Positions 17,357 through 26,408 of a DNA stretch of 38,592 nt are shown here, piece after piece. Under the pieces are notes generated by a model. The model had not been told where the DNA came from and did no database searches. It was given only the letters and a program-made list of their open reading frames with translations. This stretch comes from Acaryochloris sp. IP29b_bin.137 (GTDB lineage Bacteria > Cyanobacteriota > Cyanobacteriia > Thermosynechococcales > Thermosynechococcaceae), in assembly GCF_028285745.1 (NCBI RefSeq), contig NZ_JANQOP010000128.1, positions 1 to 38,592 of the forward strand. The letters are read 5' to 3'. Within the stretch, counting starts at the first letter, position 1. The number at the start of each line of letters is the position of its first letter. The position numbers and the translations under genes are program-made.

Positions 17357-18526
17357 TCAAGTATGCAGGAAGGATGCAATTCGGTCAACGGCTGAAATCA
17401 GGGTGTCAGGATCTTGGACTAAGGCAAAACGCACATATCCTTCTCCAGTCTTTCCAAACCCAGCCCCTGGGGATGCAGCCACGCCTGTTTGCAGAACGAG
17501 CTGCTTACAGAATTCGACTGACTGATGGTGCCAAGGTTCCGGTAAAGGAGCCCAGATATACATGGTGGCTACGGGAGCGGGGACAGACCAACCGATCTTG
17601 GCTAGCACGGCAACAAAGACATCTCGACGGTTTTGAAAGATCGATAAGGTTTGCTGAATGCCGGAGGCTCCTGTTTCTAGAGCTGTGATGGCACCCCTTA
17701 AGATGCCCTGATATTGATTGAAATCAACAACAGCCTTAATTTTTCGCAGGCTAGCAATCAGGTCAGCATTACCGATGGCATAACCGATTCGAAATCCTCC
17801 CATACTGTAAGACTTGGAAAAGGTGAAAAACTCAATCGAACAGCTGCGATCGCAATCTGCTTGCAAAACGGACGGCATTTTTTGATCCGTGAACACAAAA
17901 TCTACGTAAGGGAAATCGTGAACGAGGACCAAGTCATGGGCTTGGCAAAATTGCACGGCGTCTTGAAAAAAGGATAGAGGTGCGATCGCAGTGGTGGGAT
18001 TGTGCGGATAACTCAACACCATCATCCGCGCTTTCTGAAGCACTGCATCAGGAATCTCACTCAACACGGGCAGAAACTGATTTTTTGCGAGTAGAGGCAT
18101 GCCATATATGTCCCCACCTGCCAAATAGACGCCTCCCGCATGGGACGGATAGCCAGGATCTTGGAGTAGGGCAATATCGCCCGGATTAAGGATCGCAAGG
18201 GGTAAATGGGCCGTTCCTTCCTGAGAACCAATCAGGGGCAAGACTTCGGTCTCAGGGTCGACGGGTAGTCCAAATTGCTGCTCATACCAAGCAGCCACGG
18301 CCTGTCGAAAGGAACGGGTGCTATGAAATAACAGATACCCATAGGTAGCAGGATCGTATAAGGATTGACTAATCGTCTCCAAAATGGGGGCGGCAACCGG
18401 CAAGTCTGAAGATCCTAGGGACAAATCAATCAGGGATTGACCCGCATCAAGGGCTTGGCGCTTCGCCTGATCCATGTCCGCAAAGACATTGGTTTGGAAT
18501 TGTTGGATGCGATCAGCAAATTTCAT
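17357..18526 (-). CDS. Class I/II PLP-dependent aminotransferase
   Basis: A 389-residue fold-type I enzyme. DLSLGSSDLP near the start, the cofactor-contact GSQEGTAHL, LLQDPGYPS, LSYPHNPTTA, and HDFPYVDFVF with its cofactor aspartate are present. The Schiff-base lysine is K238 in FTFSKSYSMGGFRIGY. It resembles the family often annotated in cyanobacteria as LL-diaminopimelate aminotransferase-like or alanine/aspartate transaminase; the true amino donor cannot be told by inspection. The ATG at 18526 is preferred over a TTG two codons upstream. The 295-base region upstream holds its promoter, not clearly recognised, and a direct repeat of AGGCAGTGCT at 18668 and 18683. Confidence 0.92.
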   Translation of the reverse strand: MKFADRIQQFQTNVFADMDQAKRQALDAGQSLIDLSLGSSDLPVAAPILETISQSLYDPATYGYLLFHSTRSFRQAVAAWYEQQFGLPVDPETEVLPLIGSQEGTAHLPLAILNPGDIALLQDPGYPSHAGGVYLAGGDIYGMPLLAKNQFLPVLSEIPDAVLQKARMMVLSYPHNPTTAIAPLSFFQDAVQFCQAHDLVLVHDFPYVDFVFTDQKMPSVLQADCDRSCSIEFFTFSKSYSMGGFRIGYAIGNADLIASLRKIKAVVDFNQYQGILRGAITALETGASGIQQTLSIFQNRRDVFVAVLAKIGWSVPAPVATMYIWAPLPEPWHHQSVEFCKQLVLQTGVAASPGAGFGKTGEGYVRFALVQDPDTLISAVDRIASFLHT

Positions 18527-18766
18527 TGACAAAGGTCGGCTCGCCCGACACCCATAAAGGGCAAGGACTAACGGTTGGCATCAATCTTTGCTTAGTTTAA
18601 GTTGAATTCTTGACCAGTGAAAGACGTTTGCCCAGCCACCGTCTCCGAAATCCAAAATATTAACCTTAGGCAGTGCTCATTGAGGCAGTGCTGAATCCCA
18701 ATTCCTGTCTCTGGAACCAAGACCTATGCAACGGTATCCAACCCCATTAGGTCATAGAGCCAGCCG

Positions 18767-18805
18767 ATAGCCGCCATGTCTTAGCTATAGAGACATGGCG
18801 GCTAT
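18767..18805 (-). terminator. Strong hairpin downstream of vipp1
   Basis: A perfect 15-base stem pairs 18767-18781 with 18791-18805 around a 9-base loop. It starts 16 bases past the vipp1 stop on the minus strand. No T-run follows on either strand, so it is not a textbook intrinsic terminator. It may stabilise the 3' end, block exonucleases or terminate weakly. Confidence 0.5.
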
Positions 18806-18821
18806 ATCCGAAAATCTGAAT

Positions 18822-19616
18822 TTAAATTTGATCTAATTTATTGCGTAATTCTTCTAATTCAGCGTCTACAGGGGTTTGTTGTTGAGGCGTATCAATCGGT
18901 TCAGTGCTAGCGGCAGGTAAGGCTTCCGGTGCAGCAGGTGTTCCTTCTAAAGCGGGTGGCTCCGACAACTGCGCTTTTAACATTGCCAATTCTGCATCTA
19001 CATCACTCCCGGCCTCTAAACTAGCAAATTGACTTTCTAAAGTATCGCCCGCCAATTCAGCGACCGCTTCGGACTGGGCTTCCATTTGCATCACTTTTTC
19101 TTCCATCCGCTCAAAAGCGCCAATCGCACCTGAGGTATCGACTCGGCCCATTGCCTTATTGATTTGCTCACTGGCTTTGGCAGCTCGAGCCCGAGCTTTG
19201 AGCATTTCTTTCTTGGTCTTGGCCTCCGCAATCTTGCTCTCAAGCGCTGTCATGTTGCGCTTGAGCGTTGCCACTTGGTTGGTGGATTGGTCCAACTGTG
19301 TTTTGAGGCCATTGGCGGTATCGGTAAAGCTTTGCTTGCGAGACAGGGCTTCGCGAGCCAAGTTTTCATCCCCTTTTTGAAGGGCGAGTTGGGCACGTCG
19401 ATACCATTCAGAAGACTGAGTTTGGGCTTGATTATATTGCTGTTCTAACCGCTTTTGGGCAGCGATGGATTGGGCAACGGCTTGGCGCAACTGCACTAAG
19501 TCTTCACGCATATCCTCAACGGTTTGCTCCAGAATTTTTTCTGGATCTTCAGCTGAGCTGACAACTGCATTGAGGTTTGAACGAACAACCCGACTAACGC
19601 GGTCAAATAATCCCAT
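18822..19616 (-). CDS. vipp1: Vipp1 / IM30 (PspA family) membrane-remodelling protein
   Basis: A 264-residue ESCRT-III-like protein needed for thylakoid membrane biogenesis and protection; it assembles into rings and rods on the inner face of membranes. The amphipathic first helix MGLFDRVSRVVRSNLNAVVS is followed by EDPEKILEQTVEDMREDLVQ. Long coiled-coil helices run to about residue 200. A proline/alanine linker leads to a final helix (DAELEELRNKLDQI). That C-terminal helix distinguishes Vipp1 from bacterial stress PspA (about 222 residues). AAGGA precedes the start on the minus strand. It appears to be a single-gene unit. Confidence 0.95.
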   Translation of the reverse strand: MGLFDRVSRVVRSNLNAVVSSAEDPEKILEQTVEDMREDLVQLRQAVAQSIAAQKRLEQQYNQAQTQSSEWYRRAQLALQKGDENLAREALSRKQSFTDTANGLKTQLDQSTNQVATLKRNMTALESKIAEAKTKKEMLKARARAAKASEQINKAMGRVDTSGAIGAFERMEEKVMQMEAQSEAVAELAGDTLESQFASLEAGSDVDAELAMLKAQLSEPPALEGTPAAPEALPAASTEPIDTPQQQTPVDAELEELRNKLDQI

Positions 19617-20075
19617 GACTCGGTTTTTCCTTAAAACAATGAACTTCTATGACAATTTCTGATGCTCGGTTAAGTGAAGCTTTGAGGGGCAGCGATATCA
19701 GGACAAAGGCAAACGCCTGTTGAATCAATATGATCTACCTTTTTATGGTACTTGGCTTCTTTCTGGATTGAAGCGAAATAAACAGGGTTTTAATGATATT
19801 CAAACTAAGGTTGAACAGTCTCAGTTTACCCACTTCAGTTTCGTTGCTACGCAATGCCGAATGGAAGTTAAACCAACTTCTCATGCGATCTCGCAGAAAT
19901 GCCAAATTTTGAGTTAGATCTACTGATTGCATTCTAACAATCTCAATTCTGATTCAAGATGTTAAGCAAAAGACCATGCTTTTTTGGTCACGGTTCAGAG
20001 GGGCGAAGTATTTTTGTCCAGACGTGATAATCCAGGCAGTCTTGGAGGCGAGGTGTAAGGAGATCCAACTGTTGC
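19617..20075. other. Intergenic region upstream of vipp1
   Basis: About 460 bases without a convincing gene. Two 65-codon frames on opposite strands (19720-19932) have no family resemblance. The region lies upstream of vipp1, so it should contain its promoter, but no clear -35/-10 pair was found. No RNA gene was recognised. Confidence 0.45.
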
Positions 20076-20279
20076 CTATCCGCTTTTGGCTAATACCACT
20101 GCCCCAAAACTGAGGGCAATCAGAAATACAAGCAGAATCGGCAGGAAGACCAGCAGACCGTCCTGGTTAAAGCGGAGGGGTTGATTTTGCGATCGCATCA
20201 GTACAACCATCCCGCCTACACCCATCATCACCCAGATAAACCCAAAACCGAGAAACAGTGCAAAAATTTGATCTGACAT
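20076..20279 (-). CDS. Small two-helix membrane protein, function unknown
   Basis: The ATG at 20279 gives a 67-residue protein, MSDQIFALFLGFGFIWVMMG onward. The first membrane helix is about residues 5-27. A short polar loop follows (RSQNQPLRFNQDG), then a second helix about 44-64. A longer in-frame start at 20360 would prepend 27 residues with no matching pattern. Small hydrophobic proteins like this are common in cyanobacteria. I recognise no family. It lies about 120 bases downstream of ppk on the same strand and could be cotranscribed with it. Confidence 0.65.
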   Translation of the reverse strand: MSDQIFALFLGFGFIWVMMGVGGMVVLMRSQNQPLRFNQDGLLVFLPILLVFLIALSFGAVVLAKSG

Positions 20280-20397
20280 GATGGGTCTAAGATGGTTTGC
20301 AAACCACGTAAGAAAGAGTAATGACGACCCAGCTAGCTTGAGTCTTGAACCGATCGACAAGGTTTAGCAGGATCTATCGGCAATATAACCCAGGACG

Positions 20398-22797
20398 CTA
20401 GTGCAACAGACAATGGGCATACTGAGTTGCCCGCTGCATCAACAGCTCATGGGTAGACCGTTCAGGCTCATCTGGCCCCGGACGACGTTGAATAAAGGTG
20501 CCATCTGGCTGTAAATCCCAAGCTTGGCGATTGTCCGACAGCATAATTTCTAGTAACTCCCGTAGCTCTGCCACTAAGGCTGGATCTTCAATCGGGACAA
20601 CGGCTTCGACTCGACGATCAAGGTTTCGGGGTCGCCAATCTGCACTCCCGATCAGAACCGTGGGCTGCTCCTGGTTATGAAAATAGAAAATGCGGTCATG
20701 TTCCAGGAATCGGCCAATAATGCTAATGACCCGGATATTCTCACTAATCCCTGCTAAACCGGGTTTGAGGCTGCAAATCCCCCGGACAATTAGATCAATG
20801 CTGACGCCTGCTTGGGAGGCCTGATAGAGGGCGCGAATAATTTTGGGATCAACCAGAGAATTCATTTTGGCGATGATTCGGCCTGAATTCCCCTGGCGTT
20901 GATGGTCCACTTCACGATCAATTAATTCCAGAATGCGATCGCGCAAATTCACGGGAGCTACCACTAACTTGCGATAGTTCTGATGTCGGGAAAAACCCGT
21001 CAAATAATTGAATAAATCCGTCAGATCCGCCCCTAGCTCTTCTCGGCAACTCAACAACCCCAAATCAGTGTAGAGGCGAGCCGTTTTGGGATTATAATTG
21101 CCCGTCCCGATATGGACATAGCGGCGAATTTGCTTATCTTCGCGTCTGACCACCAGAGCAATTTTGGTGTGCGTTTTAAGACCCACTAACCCATAGACCA
21201 CATGAACCCCCACCTTTTCGAGTTTCCGGGCCCACACAATATTATTCTCCTCATCAAAGCGGGCTTTGAGCTCGACGAGGGCCACCACTTGCTTGCCATT
21301 CTCTGCCGCTGCAATCAGACTACTGACAATTGGGGAACTGGTTAATCCACTGTCCCCTGCTGTTCGATAGAGGGTCATCTTAATCGTCAAAACATTCGGA
21401 TCATAGGCCGCCTGCTTGATAAATTTTTGCACCGTCGCCGTAAAAGAATCATAGGGATGATGGACCAACAAATCGCCACCCCGAATCACCGAAAATATAT
21501 CGGTTGGATGCTCTTTGATACTTTTTTCAGGATGGCCATTCACACTGGCAACGGGGATCTCTAGCTGCTCCACCTTACGTAAACGTGATGGCACAATCGG
21601 TGTCCAGGGAGCCTGCTGAAGGTGAGAGAACGGTAAGAATGCTAACCCCATCAAATCGTTTAAGCTCAACAACCCTTCAATGCGATACACATCGCTTTCT
21701 GTTAGGCCCAACTCCCGCATTAATGTCTGGCAAATAAAATCGGGCGTTCCCTCTTGAATCTCCATCCGCACCACGAAGCCGAAGCGCCGCTTCCGCAATT
21801 CTTCTTCAATGGCCAATAACAGATCGTCAGCTTCATCTTCTTCCAGTTCTAAATCGGCATTCCGAGTGATCCGAAAGGGATAGCAAGCTTGAATCGCCAT
21901 CCCCGGAAATAGAAATTCCAGATTATGGGCAATCACTTGCTCAATGGGAACGCCACTCCATCGACAGACCGAACCATCGCAACTGTCTTCTGGAAGTTCG
22001 ATAAACCGCGGTAACATACTGGGCACTTTGACGCGGGCAAAATGGCCGTCTCCAGTCTGGGCATCTTTGACCAAAACGGCCAAATTCAGACTGAGATTAG
22101 AAATATAGGGAAATGGATGACCTGGATCAACGGCCAGGGGGGTTAGCACTGGAAAGATTTGCTCCAGAAAATATTGATGTAAGAACGCAACTTGCTGAGG
22201 ATTAAGGTTCTCGTAATCTAGGAGGCAAATATTGTTCTTCTTCAGCTCTGGTTTGAGAAACTCCGTAAAATATTGGTGTTGCTGGTGAATTTCCGGCTTG
22301 AGTTCACGGTGGATGGCTTCCAGTTGAGCTTGAGCTGTGAGGCCATCAAGGGAACGCTGGGTGACCTGAGCTGCGATTTGCTGCTTGAGGCCAGAGATGC
22401 GAACCATAAAATACTCATCTAAATTGGAGCTGTAAATCGCCATAAACTTGAGGCGTTCGAGCAGTAAAGTCCGCTCGTCAAAGGCTTCATGCAGCACCCG
22501 TTGATTAAATCTCAACCAGCTGATTTCGCGATTGAGATAGTAGTCAGGATGGTGCAAGTCAATATCAGCCGAAGCGGATGTAACGGTGGCGTCCTCGACC
22601 CTGTCCCTTGCAGGCTCCTCAGCCCCCTTACCGTTCGTTTGGGCTATTTCAGCTAGACGGTGGGCCTCGGCTCGAGTGACGGAACTGCTGGGTGTGGTAG
22701 CGTCAATGTTTAAGTGTTGACTGAGCGCGAGCACCGCTTTGGAACTCAGTTGAAGTTCCCGTGCCAACGTGTAAATGCGAACGGTGTCATTACCCAT
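20398..22797 (-). CDS. ppk: Polyphosphate kinase 1 with an N-terminal IF2_N-like domain
   Basis: Reversibly polymerises ATP gamma-phosphate into inorganic polyphosphate. At 799 residues it is longer than the usual 690-740. The PPK1 core begins near residue 84 (HPDYYLNREISWLRFNQRVL). The autophosphorylated histidine is H562 in RRYVHIGTGNYNPKTARLY. A second conserved histidine is H700 in LEHDRIFYF, and IGSADWRPRNLDRRVE lies near the end. The extra N-terminus (about 5-52, VRIYTLARELQLSSKAVLAL and on) closely resembles the N-terminal domain of cyanobacterial translation initiation factor IF-2. A charged linker (53-80) joins it to PPK1. No methionine lies between the ATG and the PPK1 core, so the domain must be translated. 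The 67-residue membrane gene follows downstream. Confidence 0.96.
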   Translation of the reverse strand: MGNDTVRIYTLARELQLSSKAVLALSQHLNIDATTPSSSVTRAEAHRLAEIAQTNGKGAEEPARDRVEDATVTSASADIDLHHPDYYLNREISWLRFNQRVLHEAFDERTLLLERLKFMAIYSSNLDEYFMVRISGLKQQIAAQVTQRSLDGLTAQAQLEAIHRELKPEIHQQHQYFTEFLKPELKKNNICLLDYENLNPQQVAFLHQYFLEQIFPVLTPLAVDPGHPFPYISNLSLNLAVLVKDAQTGDGHFARVKVPSMLPRFIELPEDSCDGSVCRWSGVPIEQVIAHNLEFLFPGMAIQACYPFRITRNADLELEEDEADDLLLAIEEELRKRRFGFVVRMEIQEGTPDFICQTLMRELGLTESDVYRIEGLLSLNDLMGLAFLPFSHLQQAPWTPIVPSRLRKVEQLEIPVASVNGHPEKSIKEHPTDIFSVIRGGDLLVHHPYDSFTATVQKFIKQAAYDPNVLTIKMTLYRTAGDSGLTSSPIVSSLIAAAENGKQVVALVELKARFDEENNIVWARKLEKVGVHVVYGLVGLKTHTKIALVVRREDKQIRRYVHIGTGNYNPKTARLYTDLGLLSCREELGADLTDLFNYLTGFSRHQNYRKLVVAPVNLRDRILELIDREVDHQRQGNSGRIIAKMNSLVDPKIIRALYQASQAGVSIDLIVRGICSLKPGLAGISENIRVISIIGRFLEHDRIFYFHNQEQPTVLIGSADWRPRNLDRRVEAVVPIEDPALVAELRELLEIMLSDNRQAWDLQPDGTFIQRRPGPDEPERSTHELLMQRATQYAHCLLH

Positions 22798-23296
22798 GGA
22801 TTTGAGTGGTCTGGTTGGATTAAAGATTGAGGGATGGGGGGACTGTTAGGGTTAATGGGAGGGGCTTTGAGCTTAATTCTGCGACGTGTAGGTAAAAAAT
22901 ACGTTAAATCGTACCTCACAATTGCAGCGATCGTTACATAGACTAGAGCCTAGAGCCCGTTGAACCCTCCTTTGCCAGATGCACAATCAGACAGGGCGAA
23001 TACATTGCACCAAAGGTCTCGTGTCATGCGTCATTTCTGATCCTAATCGATTCATCCATGGACATGGGACTGGTGTTGAAGATTTGCCGGTCGGCTTTAA
23101 ATGTGAACAGGGGGACAGACTCGACTTTTTTTAAATATTTTTTGACAAAAGTAAAGATTGATAGTGCGGGTCTGAATATGCCGATGCTATATTTGGATCA
23201 CTGCTGGGGGTATCCACTGTTTACAGTGGTCTGATTTGAACATTTCGTTCTAATTGATTTCGCTACATCTGACTCAACAGCAGGTAGAACACCATC
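22798..23296. other. Divergent intergenic region between ppk and the 231-residue gene
   Basis: About 500 bases with no gene recognised. It separates two divergently transcribed genes and so should hold both promoters. An extended -10 element (TGCTATATT, 23185-23193) is a candidate for the plus-strand gene. A small inverted repeat, CCACTG-TTTA-CAGTGG (23214-23229), lies just downstream of it. A TTGACA at 23142-23147 has no well-spaced -10 partner. Confidence 0.4.
23185..23229 (+). promoter_or_regulatory. Candidate extended -10 promoter and adjacent inverted repeat
   Basis: TGC followed by TATATT (23188-23193) fits an extended -10 promoter without a good -35. The predicted start near 23200 would place the 6-base-arm repeat CCACTG/CAGTGG (23214-23229) in the early leader, about 70 bases before the ATG at 23297. 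This is weak motif evidence only. Confidence 0.25.
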
Positions 23297-23992
23297 ATGG
23301 TCCTTACTCACCCTAATCTAACCATGCCTTCTCACAATTCTGATGATTCACTCTCAGATAGTGAATTGATTCAAACCTTTGTTGAAGGGTTTGTGCAAGG
23401 TCGCCCCGTTTTATTGTCGAACGCCAATCTACGGACAGAGCCTCTGTTTGGCAGTATGCAGCTCATTGACAACAAGGAAGGGGTGATCTCTACGGCGAAT
23501 ATGAAACAAGCGCCGATCTCGGCTAAGATTCGCCCCATCTCGGCCTATTGGAATGTCCTCCATGACGCCATGACGGGTCAAAGTTTTTATCCGTTAGCCA
23601 AAAGCGAGCAAAGCGATTGCTATATCTATCGTTATTGCCCACCATCCGAGAATCATGAGATGCACTGCACCACCGCCAAGGAGTTGTGGAGAGTGTGCTG
23701 GGGACGTGGATATAGCGTTCGCTCTGGCATTCCCTTGGACCTATTGGTTTGGGGGCAAGGCCCCACCAGCCATCGAGAAAAATGGCATTCTCTCAGGGGG
23801 ATGGAATGTGAAAATGGCCAACTCGTCATTAAGGTTCTAGGTGGAGCCATTCGAGTGTCGAGTCAAGATTTAGTCGTCTGGGCTCGGCAAGGGTCCAATG
23901 GTCGGACTGCGCCGAGTGGTAGCTATCAAGATCGTGAAGGTCGTAGCCCCCTTCGCTCCGGGATGCGTGGATATCTCCGATTGCGGAATTAA
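23297..23992 (+). CDS. Protein of unknown function with four clustered cysteines
   Basis: A 231-residue cytoplasmic-looking protein with no signal peptide or membrane helix. I recognise no family. The N-terminal part (15-100) has a helix, SDSELIQTFVEGFVQG, then a strand-rich stretch. Cysteines C108, C114, C124 and C134 with nearby histidines (NHEMHC) could bind metal or be redox-active, but the spacing fits no standard motif. The last 35 residues are Arg/Gly/Ser-rich and low complexity. An in-frame ATG at 23324 is an alternative start. It converges with the lytic transglycosylase gene, 68 bases away. Confidence 0.7.
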   Translation: MVLTHPNLTMPSHNSDDSLSDSELIQTFVEGFVQGRPVLLSNANLRTEPLFGSMQLIDNKEGVISTANMKQAPISAKIRPISAYWNVLHDAMTGQSFYPLAKSEQSDCYIYRYCPPSENHEMHCTTAKELWRVCWGRGYSVRSGIPLDLLVWGQGPTSHREKWHSLRGMECENGQLVIKVLGGAIRVSSQDLVVWARQGSNGRTAPSGSYQDREGRSPLRSGMRGYLRLRN

Positions 23993-24060
23993 CAGTGGAT
24001 GGCATTGGCTGCAGTCAGTGATTATCTGCTTCAGCCCGGAACTGGCAATCCGCGGAGAGC

Positions 24061-26244
24061 CTAGAACGTTCCCTGAATCTCAAGGGCTTGTTGGACTTGG
24101 GGATTATAGAGTCTCAAATAATTCCAATAATTTTCCAAAACAGACTTGACATAGTTTCTCGTCTCAGGGAAGGGAATCTCTTCCACAAATATATCCACAT
24201 CGGTGATGGGCGTTTGGTTTACCCATTGATCAACATTGCCAGGTCCGGCATTATAGCTTGCGATCGCAAGCATGGAATTGTCGTTATAGTTCCGATGCGT
24301 GTAGTCCAGATACCAGGTGCCAAGGTTGATATTGTCCTCAACCCCATCGATCTGATAGGTTTTCAGACCAGCTTTCTGACTCACCCATTCGGCTGTTTCT
24401 GGTAGCACCTGCATCAATCCCACAGCCCCCGCCACAGAGCGGATTTTAGGCTGAAAGCGAGATTCTTGCCGCATCAGGCTGAGCACTAGCAAGGGATTGA
24501 GATTGCGCTGATTAGACCACTGACGGATGGGCGCGAAATAGGCCAAGGGAAAGAGGGCCTGTGCAAAGCCAGGGTGGGTTTGCCATTGACTGACCAGATC
24601 CTGTGGATCTGATTCTTCACGCGCCCGAGTGTCTAGATTAGCCAGCATATAGATGCCATCTAAGTAATCCCCCACGCCTAGTCGTAATAAACCATCCGTC
24701 AACTGCTCGGATAAGCTAGGCTGCTGGCGATTGCGAAACTCCCATTGCCAGCGTTCCCAAGCGGTTTTATTCTGTCCTAATTGGTACAGTTCTTGCAGGG
24801 CCGGTGATCCTGATGCTAAGGGGAGCGGCGAGCTTGGAAACTGAATTTGGGGCTGGAAGGAGCGGATTGAATTAAAGTCGCCCACCGCCCAGCCCGACAG
24901 TACGGCTGCTCGCCATGCGTAGTAGGAATCAGGATAGTTTTTCCACAGGGTTTGAAAGGCGGTTTGACGGTCTTGGGGAGAGGATGCCCACTTCCCGGCC
25001 CAGAATACCGCTGCTGCTGCCTGGGGACTGTTGGGGTTTTGGTCTTGGATTTGCAAGGCGAGTTGACGTGCATCTGCTAAGTTACCCGCTTTACGCTGTT
25101 GCTTCACCTGTTGCCAACGCAGGGCTGCTGCAACGTCGGTTTGTGAAAACTGTTGTAGCAAGGTTTGCTGAAAAGATTGAGCGGGCTGCTTGGCTTTCTG
25201 TAATCGTTGAATGCGCTCCCAGAGAATTTGGGCCGCTAAATTGGGCTGCTGAGTTTGACTCAGCTGCAAGGCGCGATCGTAGAACGTAGCAGCCTGGCTC
25301 AGGTCTTTCTCCAGACTGGCGAGCTTGCTGAGAGCCAGGGGGGTTTCCTTTGCTTGGGGATAGGCCGCAATCATTTTTTGATAGGCTGCGATCGCGTCTT
25401 GTTTCTTCCCCCCTAACTGCAATCCTCTCGCTGCTCGATAAGCTGTTTGAGGCGTTTGAGGGGCCTGGGCATAGGCCAGTGCCCCTTCTTTGTACATCTG
25501 CTTTTCCCAGTACCCAAAAGCGATCATTTGCCAATCGGAGGGCTGGAGTTGGGCCTTGAAATTCGTGGTTAGTTGGGTCAAGTAATCTCCATAATTGGGG
25601 AGAAACAGGCCATGCTCGGCAATTAACCGCAGCAGCTTCAACTGTTTGGGGGTCTGTTTGAGTTGTTCGACCGCGATATCTACGGCTCTGGGATGGACCG
25701 GAACGTCGGTCAGGGCCTGCTGCCAAAACTCCGGTTTTTGTTTGCCTAGTACAAATAAGGCTTCTGCGACCGCCGGTTCTTGAGGGTAGTCGGCCACAAT
25801 TCGCTGCCAGGTCTCCTGAGCGGGTTCGGTTTGTCCAACTTGGGTTTGGGCCTGGGCTTGCAATACAGCAATATGACTGGCGAGCAGTGGGTAGCGTGCT
25901 TCTAGACCCTCTAACCAGCGTAACGCTTCTTCCCCTTGCTGCAGCTGAATCAGGTCTGCAGCTAAAACGTACCGGGCCTGATTTCGCTCGACAGGCGTGC
26001 CTTGCTGGGCGAGCTGCCGAAGAGGGTCAAGACGTTGCGCCGCGGGCAGCGAACGGAGGGCAACCAAAGTGGAACTGACGGGCGAGACTTGTTGCGATCG
26101 CGGTTGCTGATTTGTTGATTCCAGTTTGGGTTTGAGAAAAACCCAAGCTAGGCCTAAAACTAGGGCCGAACTGAGTCCCATTGAGATCAGCCATGGGGCG
26201 ATACGTTTGAACAAGGATCCTAACGGACTGGGAGAATTATCCAT
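24061..26244 (-). CDS. Soluble-lytic-transglycosylase-like murein enzyme with TPR-type superhelix
   Basis: A 727-residue envelope protein that would cleave the MurNAc-GlcNAc bond with formation of 1,6-anhydro-MurNAc. One N-terminal membrane or signal helix (about 15-33, WLISMGLSSALVLGLAWVFL) is followed by a long alpha-helical superhelix of TPR-like repeats (60-560), as in Slt70. The catalytic SLT domain is at about 575-700, with the catalytic glutamate E594 in LMRQESRF. VAGAVGLMQVLPETA, DNINLGTWYLDYTHRNY and AIASYNAGPGNVDQW follow. The combination suggests an N-anchored periplasmic enzyme used in wall turnover. It is divergent from the zinc-ribbon membrane gene. Confidence 0.94.
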   Translation of the reverse strand: MDNSPSPLGSLFKRIAPWLISMGLSSALVLGLAWVFLKPKLESTNQQPRSQQVSPVSSTLVALRSLPAAQRLDPLRQLAQQGTPVERNQARYVLAADLIQLQQGEEALRWLEGLEARYPLLASHIAVLQAQAQTQVGQTEPAQETWQRIVADYPQEPAVAEALFVLGKQKPEFWQQALTDVPVHPRAVDIAVEQLKQTPKQLKLLRLIAEHGLFLPNYGDYLTQLTTNFKAQLQPSDWQMIAFGYWEKQMYKEGALAYAQAPQTPQTAYRAARGLQLGGKKQDAIAAYQKMIAAYPQAKETPLALSKLASLEKDLSQAATFYDRALQLSQTQQPNLAAQILWERIQRLQKAKQPAQSFQQTLLQQFSQTDVAAALRWQQVKQQRKAGNLADARQLALQIQDQNPNSPQAAAAVFWAGKWASSPQDRQTAFQTLWKNYPDSYYAWRAAVLSGWAVGDFNSIRSFQPQIQFPSSPLPLASGSPALQELYQLGQNKTAWERWQWEFRNRQQPSLSEQLTDGLLRLGVGDYLDGIYMLANLDTRAREESDPQDLVSQWQTHPGFAQALFPLAYFAPIRQWSNQRNLNPLLVLSLMRQESRFQPKIRSVAGAVGLMQVLPETAEWVSQKAGLKTYQIDGVEDNINLGTWYLDYTHRNYNDNSMLAIASYNAGPGNVDQWVNQTPITDVDIFVEEIPFPETRNYVKSVLENYWNYLRLYNPQVQQALEIQGTF

Positions 26245-26408
26245 GGGGATAACAAAGGTTAAAAAATAGGAAAGCTCATTGCATTCTAGAAAATTATGCG
26301 ATGACCAGTCCCGATTCCATTGCGTTTAGTGACTGATCCCGCCAGGCGGAAGGTGAACCAATTAAGATGAATAGAGAAAGCCGCTCTAATTTAGGCTGAG
26401 GAGCCCCC

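Noticed and set aside
18668..18692. Two copies of AGGCAGTGCT with a 15-base period, considered as a CRISPR or iteron
   Set aside because: Only two short copies, with no further units or replication context.
22740..22797. Start of ppk moved downstream to remove the unusual N-terminus
   Set aside because: No start-like methionine exists before the PPK1 core, and the N-terminal pattern matches a known domain, so the longer form is kept.
25091..25726. 211-codon minus-strand reading frame
   Set aside because: It is an alternative frame inside the lytic transglycosylase TPR region; its composition is typical of a frame shadow.
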